NCBI GenBank assembly: GCA_036498945.1
Contig: DASYEQ010000056.1
Location: forward strand, 1 to 64,000
Reading direction: 5' to 3'
Source of the DNA: JAQGMJ01 sp036498945
GTDB lineage: Bacteria > Pseudomonadota > Gammaproteobacteria > Burkholderiales > JAEUOS01
DNA length: 64,000 nucleotides
The position numbers and the translations under genes were made by a program. Positions 18,263 to 26,645 of this stretch are shown piece after piece (the first letter of the stretch is position 1; every line of letters starts with the position of its first letter). A model generated the notes under the pieces. It worked only from the letters and a program-made list of their open reading frames with translations. It was not told the DNA's origin and made no database searches.

Positions 18263-19134
18263 TTGGACAACCGCCTCATCATGAAATACACCAGCGGCAG
18301 CATCAGCGGCAGGGCCACCACGATGGAAGCCATCGACATGTCCACCTCATCCAGGCGCAGGTAGCGGATGCCGAGGGTGGCCAGCACGTGGGTCAGGTCG
18401 GCCGGCGCGCCACCGGTGAGCAGGTAGACGCTGTTGAAGTCGCCCAACGTCCAGATCATCGACAGGATGGTAGAGGTGAGGTACAGCGTCTTCATCGACG
18501 GCCAGGTGATGAAGCGGAATTTCTGCCAGGAGGAGGCGCCGTCCACCGAGGCGGCCTCGTACAGTTCACCCGGAATCGCCAGGCGCCCGGCCACCAGGAT
18601 CAGGGTCCAGAATGGCAGCGATTTCCAGATGTGGGTCATGATGGCCAGCGTCAGCGCCAGCCAGGGGTCGTTGAGCCAGTTCGGCCCGTCGGCGCCGGTA
18701 AAGCGGAAGATGAGGGAATTGATCAGGCCCCACTCCGGGTTGAGCATGAAGCGCAGCGAAAGTATCGTGGGAATCGACGGCATCGCCCACGGCAGGATGA
18801 ACAGCAGCGAGAGGATGCGTATCCACCAGCGTTGCGTCACGAAAAAGCCTGAGAGGAACAGGGCGATCACCATCTTGATGTTGATGCCGATCACCAGGAA
18901 CACCAGCGTGTTGACGACCGAGCGGAAAAAGATCGGGTCGTTGAACAGCTTGACGTAGCTCTCCGGGTGCCGCGCCAGCCATAGGCCGTAGCACACCGGG
19001 TAGAGCACGAATACCAGGAACACAAGCACATAGGGCGCGATCAGGATCACGCCCCAACTCTGCCAGGAAGACCATGGCTTGCTCTCGGCGGCAGCCGGTT
19101 TGGCCGCCGCTTCAGGCAGTGCGATGGAAGACAT
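18259..19134 (-). CDS. sugar ABC transporter permease, MalF/UgpA type (operon A)
   Basis: 291-residue inner-membrane permease. Cytoplasmic N-terminus rich in Ala, then about six transmembrane segments; the EAA loop reads YEAASVDGASSWQ. ATG at 19134, 66 bases after the binding-protein gene. Together with the next gene it forms the heterodimeric channel for the operon A binding protein. Confidence 0.92.
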   Translation of the reverse strand: MSSIALPEAAAKPAAAESKPWSSWQSWGVILIAPYVLVFLVFVLYPVCYGLWLARHPESYVKLFNDPIFFRSVVNTLVFLVIGINIKMVIALFLSGFFVTQRWWIRILSLLFILPWAMPSIPTILSLRFMLNPEWGLINSLIFRFTGADGPNWLNDPWLALTLAIMTHIWKSLPFWTLILVAGRLAIPGELYEAASVDGASSWQKFRFITWPSMKTLYLTSTILSMIWTLGDFNSVYLLTGGAPADLTHVLATLGIRYLRLDEVDMSMASIVVALPLMLPLVYFMMRRLSK

Positions 19135-19200
19135 CTGGGATCACCTCGTCTTCGAAGAACCGGCGCGGAGCCGCCCGATGAGGCGACCCCGATGCCACAC

Positions 19201-20586
19201 TCAGCCGGCGACCTGCTTGATGCGGGCGATCATCTCGTCCACCGCCTTGTCGACCGGGATCTTGTCGTTGACCACGCGGTTCATCGCCTTGGCCCAGACG
19301 TTCTCGTTGTTGAGAATGGTGAATTTATAGTTCTTCGTGAACTCGAAGGTCACCGTGCCGGCGGCATACTGGTTGAACACCGACTTGCGATGCTTGTCGG
19401 CCTGCCAGAACGGGGCGGCCTGGCCCGCCTTGGTCACCGGGAACCAGCGGCCCAGCGCGCCTTCGACGTAGGGCTTGAGGTTCTCCTCTTCCATCATGAA
19501 CTTGACGAAGTCCTTGGCGAGCTTCTTGTTCTTCGAATCGTTGAACACCACGCCCACCTTCACGGCGGTGCGGTAGGTCATCTTCGAGCCGTCCGGCTTG
19601 TTGGGAAAGCCCAGGGTGTAGATCGTCTCGTCGTAGTACTTCTTCGCCTGCGCGCGCTGCTCGGGCTTGAGCGTCTCGTTGTTGGCGTCGTCGAGCCACT
19701 TGGCGGCAATCGAGATCGTCGCGTTGTGGGTCATCAGGATGGTCTTGTTGTGGAAGGCGACGTTGTTGTCCGGATCCTTCCAGCTGGTGGAGGAAGGCGG
19801 CGAGCAGTTTTCCTGATAGGGCTTGGTGTAGTCGCGCAGCGCGTTCACCAGGCCGGCCTTCACTTTCGGATCGTCGACCAGGAGCTTGCCGTTGTCGTCC
19901 ACCAGCTTGACGTTATAGGCGTCCATGAAGGTGAGGAAGGAGTAGAACGAGTCGCTCGAATCCACTCCCATCGGCATGCCGATGGCGAAAGCGCGCTCGC
20001 CGCTGGCCTTGCGGTAGGCCGGCTGCACCTTCTTGCACCAGAAGTCCCAGTAGTCGGACCACTTGGTGGGCAGGTCGGAAATCTTGTAGCCGGCCTTGGC
20101 CAGCATGTCGGACCAGATCTCGACGTGCATGGTCTGCTGCTTCATCGGGAAGGCGTAGTAGGCGCGCTTCTTGGTCTTGTCGTTGTAGAGGTAGGTGGTT
20201 TCCAGGGTGTTCTTGGCGAAGCGGTCCTTCATCGGCGTGAGGATGTCGCTGATGTCCTCAAGCTTGCCGTCGAAGGCCCACTTGCCGGCGACCTGGAAGT
20301 CATAGACGTCGGCGTAGGCCACGTCCGGCGGCGTACCCGAATCCAGCGCCGAGACGGTCTTCGGGATCATGTCCTGGATCGGATATTGCGAGAGTTCGAC
20401 CTTGACGCCGCTCTTGGCTTCGAACTTCTTGATGGCGGCGTAGAGCGCGTCGTCTTCCGACTTGTAGAAACCCTTGACCCACCAGACGGTGAGCTTCTGC
20501 TGGGCATGGGCGACGCTGCCTGCCAGCATGGCCACACCCGCGACCAGGGCGACGGCGGCCGTCCTCACGGTTTTGCGCAACTGCAT
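19201..20586 (-). CDS. extracellular solute-binding protein (operon A)
   Basis: 461-residue periplasmic binding protein of the type 1 MalE-like family. A Sec signal peptide runs MQLRKTVRTAAVALVAGVAM to a cleavage site at VAHAQ near residue 28. The mature start KLTVWWVKGFYKSE is the first strand of the fold; the long segment rich in Trp, Tyr and Lys (around 180-210) is unusual and may line the ligand site. AGGAGGAG precedes the ATG, a very strong ribosome site that fits the abundance needed for a binding protein. First gene of operon A, reading away from ompR. Confidence 0.9.
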   Translation of the reverse strand: MQLRKTVRTAAVALVAGVAMLAGSVAHAQQKLTVWWVKGFYKSEDDALYAAIKKFEAKSGVKVELSQYPIQDMIPKTVSALDSGTPPDVAYADVYDFQVAGKWAFDGKLEDISDILTPMKDRFAKNTLETTYLYNDKTKKRAYYAFPMKQQTMHVEIWSDMLAKAGYKISDLPTKWSDYWDFWCKKVQPAYRKASGERAFAIGMPMGVDSSDSFYSFLTFMDAYNVKLVDDNGKLLVDDPKVKAGLVNALRDYTKPYQENCSPPSSTSWKDPDNNVAFHNKTILMTHNATISIAAKWLDDANNETLKPEQRAQAKKYYDETIYTLGFPNKPDGSKMTYRTAVKVGVVFNDSKNKKLAKDFVKFMMEEENLKPYVEGALGRWFPVTKAGQAAPFWQADKHRKSVFNQYAAGTVTFEFTKNYKFTILNNENVWAKAMNRVVNDKIPVDKAVDEMIARIKQVAG

Positions 20587-20930
20587 TTGTCTCCTCCTTT
20601 TTCAGGATGGTTTTTTAAGGATGCCGGCCTTGTGCGGCCGTGCATCCGGCGGTCGTCAAGAGGCGAAAATACACCCCCTGGCGGAGATTTTTATCTCGAT
20701 AGGGCAATTAACGAACTGGATAATAATGCGCTACATTAGCAGCTTTCGCCTGAATTGCAAGGGCGCCATGCGGCCCTCCGGGTTTTCCCCATGCGCCTCT
20801 CGCAGGCGTTTGGCGTTACACCTTGTTGCAATTACCAAGTAAGCCTTAACACACGCGTCCGCGCGCGGCTAGGCGCATCGCGCTAAGATGCTGGAAATCC
20901 ACTTGGTGCGGGCCGCCGGCCCGCGTTTAC
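20587..20930. other. intergenic region between operon A and ompR (divergent)
   Basis: 344 bases without a gene. It must carry the promoters for operon A and ompR. The middle (about 20685-20760) is AT-richer than its surroundings and includes GGATAATAATGCGC, but I could not assign -35/-10 pairs with confidence and saw no copy of the operator found at 11966. Confidence 0.5.
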
Positions 20931-21644
20931 ATGACGGCGCAAAAACGAAAAATCCTCATCGTTGACGACGACAAGGGTCTGCGCGACCTGCTGTTGCGCT
21001 ATCTCACAGAGCAGGACTTCGCGGTCCAGGCCGCCCCCAGCGGGCAGTTCATGGACAAGCTGCTCAACCGCGAACTGTTCGACCTGATCGTGCTTGACCT
21101 GATGATGCCGCAGGAAGACGGCCTGGCGATCTGCCGGCGCCTGCGCGCGGCCGGCAACAACACGCCCATCATCATGCTCACCGCCAAGGGCGAGGAAGTG
21201 GACCGCATCGTCGGCCTTGAAATGGGCGCCGACGACTACCTCGCCAAGCCCTTCAACCCGCGCGAACTGGTGGCGCGCATCAACGCGGTGCTGCGCCGCA
21301 TGGCTGAATCCGGCCCGCCCGCAGGCCCCGCGCAGGAGGTTGAATCCGTCAGCTTCGGCCCTTATGTGCTCAACCTCGCCACCCGCAGCATGACCAAGGA
21401 CGGCGAGCCGGTGACGCTGACCTCCGGCGAGTTCTCGGTACTCAAGGTGCTGGCGCGCAACCCGCGCAAGCCGCTGTCGCGCGACAAGCTGATGGAGTTG
21501 GCGCGCGGCCGCGAGTACGACGTGTTCGACCGCGCCATCGACGTGCAGATCTCGCGCCTGCGCAAGCTGATCGAGTCAGACCCCGCCAACCCGCGCTACA
21601 TCCAGACCGTGTGGGGCTTCGGCTACGTGTTCGTGCCGGATTGA
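20931..21644 (+). CDS. ompR: two-component response regulator OmpR
   Basis: 237 residues. Receiver domain 1-125 with acidic residues Asp12-14, phospho-acceptor Asp56 (VLDLMMP) and Lys in LAKPFNP; winged-helix DNA-binding domain in the last 100 residues ending GFGYVFVPD. Length and the EVDRIVGLEMGADDYL segment fit OmpR itself rather than a generic paralogue. The histidine kinase follows after 56 bases. It regulates envelope genes in response to osmolarity in relatives; a link to the neighbouring catabolic island is possible but not shown. Confidence 0.9.
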   Translation: MTAQKRKILIVDDDKGLRDLLLRYLTEQDFAVQAAPSGQFMDKLLNRELFDLIVLDLMMPQEDGLAICRRLRAAGNNTPIIMLTAKGEEVDRIVGLEMGADDYLAKPFNPRELVARINAVLRRMAESGPPAGPAQEVESVSFGPYVLNLATRSMTKDGEPVTLTSGEFSVLKVLARNPRKPLSRDKLMELARGREYDVFDRAIDVQISRLRKLIESDPANPRYIQTVWGFGYVFVPD

Positions 21645-21700
21645 ACCGGCGCCCCGCCTCTTTCGCGGCCGTGCGCGCCGTGTCCTGACCCGACCCCGGC

Positions 21701-23050
21701 ATGCGCTTCCTGCCGCAAAGCCTGCTTTGGCGCACCTTTTTGCTGATGGCCCTGCTGCTGGGGCTGTCGGTGGTGTCCTGGGTACAGATCTTCCGCGTCT
21801 ACGAGCGCGAGCCGCGCAGCGTGCAGGTGGCGACGCAAATCGCCGCCATCGTCAACCTGACGCGCGCGGCGCTGATCAGTTCCAAACCGGAAAACCGTTC
21901 CTACCTGCTGGGCGAACTGTCACAGTCGGAGCAGATCGAAATCTACCCGGTGGAGTCCGGCGAAGTGCTGGAACCCCTCGGCCAGCGCCCGGTGTTTCGC
22001 CGCATCGAGGAGTTGCTGCGCGACAAGCTCGGCGCGGAGACGCGCTTTGCCTCCGCGCGCAACGGGCTTGCCGGCGTGTGGGTGAGCTTTGCCATCGAGG
22101 AGGACGAATACTGGGTGCGCCTGCGGCGCGACCGCGTTGATCCCAACCCGCCGCAGCAATGGCTGGGCTGGGGTGCCGCTGCCCTGTTGCTGGCGCTGAT
22201 CGGCGCCTACTTCATCGTCTGGACCGTGAACCGGCCGCTCAAGGGCCTGACGCAGGCGGCGCGCGCGGTGGGCCGCGGCGAAAACCCGCCGAAGCTGGAG
22301 GAAGCCGGCGCCACCGAGATCCAAGCCCTGGCCTCGGCCTTCAACCAGATGGCGAGCGACCTCAAAGCCGCCGACGACAACCGTACGCTGATCCTGGCCG
22401 GCATCTCGCACGACCTGCGCACGCCGCTGGCGCGCCTGCGCCTGGGCACCGAGATGTCTTCCGACACCACCTTCCGCGACGGCATGGTGGCCGACATTGA
22501 GCAGATCGACGGCATCATCGGCCAGTTCCTCGATTTCGCGCGCAGCGGCCAGGACGAAGCCACGCCCCTGGGCCCGGTGGACCTGGCCGAGCTGGCGCAG
22601 GAACTGCGCGCCCACTACGAAAGCCACGGCCATCCGGTGCGGCTCGAAGGCGCGGAGGCGCCGCTGACGATCCAGGGCCGCCGCCCGGCGCTCAAGCGCG
22701 CGCTGCACAACCTGATCGACAACGCCTTGCGCTACAGCGGCGATGCCGAAGGCCATGCCGACATCACACTGCGCGTCGGCGCCGAACGCCGCCTTGCCTT
22801 CTTTGAAGTGCTGGACCGCGGCCCAGGCGTGCCGACCGACCAGGCCGAGCGCCTGAAGCAGCCCTTCACCCGCCTGGACGTGGCGCGCGGCACCGCCGAT
22901 GGCAGCGAAAGCGGCGCACAAGGCGGCTCGGGACTGGGCCTGGCGATCGTCGACCGCATCGCGCACCAGCACGGCGGCCGCTTCGAGTTGCGCGCGCGCG
23001 AAGGCGGCGGCCTCAACGCCCGCCTTACCCTGGCGCGCTCACCCGCCTGA
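21701..23050 (+). CDS. envZ: sensor histidine kinase EnvZ
   Basis: 449-residue inner-membrane kinase. Transmembrane segments are at about 11-31 and 155-176 with a periplasmic sensor domain between; a HAMP domain (177-228) is followed by the H-box GISHDLRTPLARLR with phospho-accepting His237, then a Bergerat ATPase with N-box NLIDNALRYSG and G-box GGSGLGLAIV. Signals to the OmpR protein encoded just upstream. The 3' end overlaps the convergent thpR gene by 26 bases. Confidence 0.9.
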   Translation: MRFLPQSLLWRTFLLMALLLGLSVVSWVQIFRVYEREPRSVQVATQIAAIVNLTRAALISSKPENRSYLLGELSQSEQIEIYPVESGEVLEPLGQRPVFRRIEELLRDKLGAETRFASARNGLAGVWVSFAIEEDEYWVRLRRDRVDPNPPQQWLGWGAAALLLALIGAYFIVWTVNRPLKGLTQAARAVGRGENPPKLEEAGATEIQALASAFNQMASDLKAADDNRTLILAGISHDLRTPLARLRLGTEMSSDTTFRDGMVADIEQIDGIIGQFLDFARSGQDEATPLGPVDLAELAQELRAHYESHGHPVRLEGAEAPLTIQGRRPALKRALHNLIDNALRYSGDAEGHADITLRVGAERRLAFFEVLDRGPGVPTDQAERLKQPFTRLDVARGTADGSESGAQGGSGLGLAIVDRIAHQHGGRFELRAREGGGLNARLTLARSPA

Positions 23051-23594
23051 TCACCTCATAGCGCGAACCGCCCGGCGCCAGTTCGCAGCGCACCAGGACG
23101 ATCTCGCGGATCGCCAGGGTCAGCGGCTCCAGCACCGGCATTTCGGCCGGGCGCTGCGCGTCACGCAAGAGCGTGATGTGCGGGTGAAACGCACGTCCCT
23201 CCACGCGAAACCCAACGGCAGCCAGTCTTGCATTCAGGCGCTGATGAAAACCCGCCAGTTCCGCCGGCACCGCAGCCGGCACGGCACTGAGCACGCGCGA
23301 GCGGGCGAAATACGCCAGCTTGTCCAGCCGCAATTCACACGCCTGCGGGCGCGCCTCGCGTATGGCGCGCTCGACCTCCACCGTGCGTGCCGCCGACACG
23401 CTGCCGAGAAACGCCACGGTGATGTGCAGGTTGCGTGCCGGCAGGCGCCGGCCGAGCGCGGCCAGGCCCGCACCGGCGGCGAGGAGGCGCTCCTGGGTTG
23501 CGGCGTCCGGCCACAACGCAATGAACAGGCGCAGATTGACCATCGGCCCGCGCAGGCGCGCCGCCGCGCCGGCAATCAGGGGCGTGGTGGCCAT
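23025..23594 (-). CDS. thpR: RNA 2',3'-cyclic phosphodiesterase
   Basis: 189-residue 2H phosphoesterase of the LigT/ThpR group, which opens 2',3'-cyclic phosphates on RNA. Both HxTx motifs are present: HITVAFLG in the first half and HITLLRD in the second. ATG at 23594 is 3 bases after the stop of the upstream gene; an internal ATG at 23543 (MVNLRLFIALWP) matches the usual family start better and may be the real one. Overlaps the end of envZ. Confidence 0.88.
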   Translation of the reverse strand: MATTPLIAGAAARLRGPMVNLRLFIALWPDAATQERLLAAGAGLAALGRRLPARNLHITVAFLGSVSAARTVEVERAIREARPQACELRLDKLAYFARSRVLSAVPAAVPAELAGFHQRLNARLAAVGFRVEGRAFHPHITLLRDAQRPAEMPVLEPLTLAIREIVLVRCELAPGGSRYEVIRRVSAPG

Positions 23595-23597
23595 GCG

Positions 23598-24086
23598 TCA
23601 GTCCGGTACAAGCGCCAACTCGGCAATGCGGCAGCCGTAGCGCCGCGCCCGCGCGCGGGTCGCCGCCATCACCTCGGCCGTGTCCCACGGAACACCGGCG
23701 AACAGTTCCGGCACCGCGCGCTTGAGGCCCACCATGGCGTAGCCGGTGGCGGTAGTCCCAAAGACCGCATCACGGTGCGCGAGCAGTTCTTCGCCGCGGC
23801 GCAGATGCGCCGGTGCCAGCCCCGGCGCGCCGGGACAGGCGAGCAGCGGCGTAGCGCCGCGTGCCAGGCTGCGGCACGCCACTGACCAGATCGCCGCACC
23901 CAAATTTGGCGCCGGCGGCATTTGCAGTACCTCGCTGGCATGCAGTGCCCCAGGCAACGCGCGAGCGGACGGCCAGCACCATGCCGCCGCCGCACCGCCG
24001 CCGCGTTGCCACGCCTCGGCCAGCGCCAGGCCCACCTCGAGGTTGGAGGCATCGTCCTGCGCCAGCAACAGCAGCTTCACCGCCAT
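23598..24086 (-). CDS. DUF2064/TIGR04282-like glycosyltransferase-A fold protein, divergent
   Basis: 162 residues. The C-terminal half (TGYAMVGLKRAVPELFAGVPWDT, too long to be chance) resembles the DUF2064 family pattern GGYxLxGLxxPxPxLFxGxxWxT. The N-terminal PVPGxxKTRL nucleotide-binding motif of that family is absent and the protein is shorter than usual, so it may be inactive or specialised. It starts immediately after the stop of the DUF1992 gene (TAAATG) and ends 3 bases before thpR, so it is in one operon with both. Confidence 0.6.
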   Translation of the reverse strand: MAVKLLLLAQDDASNLEVGLALAEAWQRGGGAAAAWCWPSARALPGALHASEVLQMPPAPNLGAAIWSVACRSLARGATPLLACPGAPGLAPAHLRRGEELLAHRDAVFGTTATGYAMVGLKRAVPELFAGVPWDTAEVMAATRARARRYGCRIAELALVPD

Positions 24087-24476
24087 TTATTCGTCCCGCG
24101 GCCTGGTCTCGGCCATTTTCGCCGCGACCTTTTCCGCATACTGGTCCCACGCGGCTTGCGCCACCCGCGCCATGCCGGATTGCTCCAGCCTGATCAGCAG
24201 GAATTCCATGCGCTTGCGCGCCGCCAGGCGCTCGCCTTCGAGGGCATCGCTCGCCACCACGGCTTCGAGCTGGCGCAACTCGCGCAATTCCTCGACTTCC
24301 GGCGGCACATAGCCGGCGTTTTTCAGCACCCGGCAGACCATACGCAACTCCCCGGGAATCAGCAGGTCGTCGTCGAGATTAAGCGGCTTGCCTTCACCCG
24401 GCAGGTTGTTGAACGCCCCCTCGGCCTGTGCCTTGCGGATGCGCTCCTCGATCAGTTTTTCCATACCGAACGCCAT
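24087..24476 (-). CDS. DUF1992 (DnaJC28-like) protein
   Basis: 129 residues, soluble. The family motif is clear near the N-terminus: EERIRKAQAEGAFNNLPG, followed by GKPLNLDDD and a helical region with PPEVEELRELRQLE. Members are widespread small proteins of unknown function related to the DnaJ C28 family but without a J domain. Upstream is a 71-base gap to the aminopeptidase gene. The C-terminal half is charged and probably helical. Confidence 0.85.
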   Translation of the reverse strand: MAFGMEKLIEERIRKAQAEGAFNNLPGEGKPLNLDDDLLIPGELRMVCRVLKNAGYVPPEVEELRELRQLEAVVASDALEGERLAARKRMEFLLIRLEQSGMARVAQAAWDQYAEKVAAKMAETRPRDE

Positions 24477-24547
24477 GTGTATCGACCCGGGATTTCAATC
24501 TGCTATCGGGGAACCTTGAGGGAGCGTAGCCTTTTTACCGATCACGC

Positions 24548-25612
24548 TCAGCCCGCCGGCGCGCCGAGAGTGACGAGTTCATGGTCACGCTCCTCCTTGG
24601 GCATGGCCGCGAGCTTTTTCACCTTTGCGTAGAACTTCGGCAGGTCGCCGTGCTCGCGCGACAACAGCAGGTTGAAGGCCGGCACCAGCTTGGAATAGGT
24701 GGAGATCGAGCCCAGCTTGGCGTTGTTGAGGTCGGTGGCGATCCAGGCGTCGTAGCCCTTGTAGCCGCCCCATTTCACCTTCAACTGTTCGTATTCGCCG
24801 CGCAGCTCGGCAAAAGCGGCTTGCTTGGCGGCCTGCTTGTCGGCATCCGACCCCGGGCCTTTGTAGATCTCGTCGAGCTTGTCGCGGGTGCGGCGCATCA
24901 TGTCCATCAACTCGTCGCGCCGGGTGATGAACTGGCTGAAGCGCTCCTTTTGCTCTGGTGTGGCGTGGTTGACCATCCAGCGCTTCAAGCCCTCTTCCTC
25001 CACCGCGGTGGCGAATGACTCGTTGAAAGTGGAATCGCCCTTGGCATAGGCCACCTGGTGTCCCAACTCATGAAAGATCAGGCGCGCGATTTCCAGTTCG
25101 GGATAGCGGATGAAGGTGTTGAGCAGCGGATCGTTGAAATAACCCAGCGTCGAATAGGCCGGCACGCCGCCCTCGTATACGTCCAGGCCGTCGGCGCGCA
25201 GCTTGGCGGCATAGGTATGCGCGTCTTCCTGGGAAAAATAGCCGCGGTAGGTGACGCAGCCGGCAACCGGGAAGCACTGGGTCTTGAGATCCAGCGACAA
25301 CGCCGGCGCGGCGAACACGTTCCACACCACGTATTTGCGCTTCAAGTCCGCATAGACGCGATAGCTGCCGTTGTCCGGCAGGTCGAGTTCGCGGCTGGCG
25401 AAATTGCGTGCCTGGCGGGCGTATTCCAGGCGTTCGCGCAGGTCGGTATTGGTATCGGGCGCGGCAATCACCTCGTCCACCGGGCGCGACAGCCGGCGCA
25501 CTTCCATCTGGCCGGTGAAGGCCTGCCAGTAATACGAAGTCGTGGTGCAGCCGGCGAGCGAACCGCCCACCGCCACGGCGCCGAGGAGAATCAACAGCGT
25601 GCGGCGCTTCAT
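24548..25612 (-). CDS. predicted zinc aminopeptidase lipoprotein (Aminopep family)
   Basis: 354 residues. Lipobox LAGC near residue 22 after a short signal peptide marks an outer- or inner-membrane lipoprotein. The metalloprotease motif HELGHQ is followed by NESFATAVEEEG, providing the third zinc ligand; this is the pattern of the PF10023/COG4324 putative aminopeptidases. ATG at 25612 overlaps the stop of the alpha/beta hydrolase as ATGA. Natural substrate unknown; a role in cell-envelope peptide turnover is inferred from location. Confidence 0.85.
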   Translation of the reverse strand: MKRRTLLILLGAVAVGGSLAGCTTTSYYWQAFTGQMEVRRLSRPVDEVIAAPDTNTDLRERLEYARQARNFASRELDLPDNGSYRVYADLKRKYVVWNVFAAPALSLDLKTQCFPVAGCVTYRGYFSQEDAHTYAAKLRADGLDVYEGGVPAYSTLGYFNDPLLNTFIRYPELEIARLIFHELGHQVAYAKGDSTFNESFATAVEEEGLKRWMVNHATPEQKERFSQFITRRDELMDMMRRTRDKLDEIYKGPGSDADKQAAKQAAFAELRGEYEQLKVKWGGYKGYDAWIATDLNNAKLGSISTYSKLVPAFNLLLSREHGDLPKFYAKVKKLAAMPKEERDHELVTLGAPAG

Positions 25613-26268
25613 CGGTGGAACGCGCCTTGCTCAAAAAACCTGAGCATTTGCCGGGTGACACGCGCGGACATCAACATCTCCGTGTGACTCACGGGCAGGG
25701 TCAGATGTTCCCGCGCGCCCATAACGTGCGTCTCGGCCACGCTCACCGTGCCGTCATGCGGCAGCGGCAGGCCGGGCGCGGCGAGGCGTCCCAGGCCCAG
25801 CGGCCGATTGCCGGCGATCACCCCGAGCTCCACCCCCGCCGGCACCTCCGGCGGCGCGCCGTCCATCCAGTCCTGCACCGCGCGGCCGAGCGCGGCGCGA
25901 CCCAGCCCCAGGCGCGACATGCTGCGCCCGACATAGGTACCCTGGAAGGGCGAGCCCACCAGCACCACCCGGCCCAGTTCCTTGCCGGGCAGGCGCCAGG
26001 CCTGTTCCTCCAGCATGGCGGCAATCAATATCCCGCCGAGACTGTGGCCGGCCAGGTGGATGCGCCGCTGCGGCAGGGCGTTCACGAAGCCGGCCAGCTG
26101 GCGCGCGTTGCCTTTCAGGCTCTGGCGCACCGAGGGATAGGAAAAGGATACCGCCGAATAACCGGCTTGTGCAAAGCGCGTGCGCCAGAAACCGGTGGCA
26201 AACCCGGAGAGCCAGAGGCCGTGCACGCAGACCACCGCTTCCTCGTGCACCGCGCCCTCCTCTCTCAT
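25609..26268 (-). CDS. alpha/beta hydrolase
   Basis: About 219 residues. VCVHGLWLSG (oxyanion strand) and the nucleophile elbow GHSLGG identify a serine hydrolase or lipase-like fold; the late His is probably in LTLPVSHTEML. Start chosen at 26268, where ATGA overlaps the previous stop; an earlier in-frame Met lies 8 codons upstream. Sits between a DUF3592 membrane protein and a lipoprotein peptidase, all translationally coupled. Confidence 0.85.
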   Translation of the reverse strand: MREEGAVHEEAVVCVHGLWLSGFATGFWRTRFAQAGYSAVSFSYPSVRQSLKGNARQLAGFVNALPQRRIHLAGHSLGGILIAAMLEEQAWRLPGKELGRVVLVGSPFQGTYVGRSMSRLGLGRAALGRAVQDWMDGAPPEVPAGVELGVIAGNRPLGLGRLAAPGLPLPHDGTVSVAETHVMGAREHLTLPVSHTEMLMSARVTRQMLRFFEQGAFHR

Positions 26269-26645
26269 CCCTTGCAGGCCCAGAAACCGCAAAACAGCAG
26301 CCCGGCGCCGAACAGGCCGAACACCAGCGGCCCGAACACGGTGCCCATCAGGCTCAGGCGCTCGGCCTCTTCCGGCTGCTGCGGGTTGTACAGCACCCTG
26401 ACGCGTGCGCCCACCTTCAGGCCCTGGCGGTACGGCAGCTTGGCGAAGAACTTGCGCGCCACCCCGTCGGCGGCGGTGAATTCGATTTCCGGCGTCGGCG
26501 TACCCGCCAGGCGCACCACGTTGACCACCTGCCCTTCTGCGCGCGGCCAGCGCCTGAGCTTGTGCACCCCCAGCCAGACCAGGTAAAACCCGATGACGAC
26601 GAACACCGCGCCGCCGAGGGCACGCAGGTTGAGCCAGGCGATCAT
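26265..26645 (-). CDS. DUF3592-type membrane protein
   Basis: 126 residues with a transmembrane segment at each end (VFVVIGFYLVWLGVHKL and GPLVFGLFGAGLLFCGFW) and a beta-rich middle domain with EGQVVNV and ARVRVLYNPQQPEEA, the pattern of DUF3592 proteins. ATGA overlap with the oxidoreductase stop sets the start at 26645. Function unknown; coupling to the oxidoreductase suggests a shared membrane setting. Confidence 0.75.
   Translation of the reverse strand: MIAWLNLRALGGAVFVVIGFYLVWLGVHKLRRWPRAEGQVVNVVRLAGTPTPEIEFTAADGVARKFFAKLPYRQGLKVGARVRVLYNPQQPEEAERLSLMGTVFGPLVFGLFGAGLLFCGFWACKG

Noticed and set aside
19192..20739. 515-codon open frame on the plus strand opposite the operon A binding protein
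   Set aside because: Composition is typical of antisense frames in GC-rich DNA; the minus-strand gene has a signal peptide and ribosome site.
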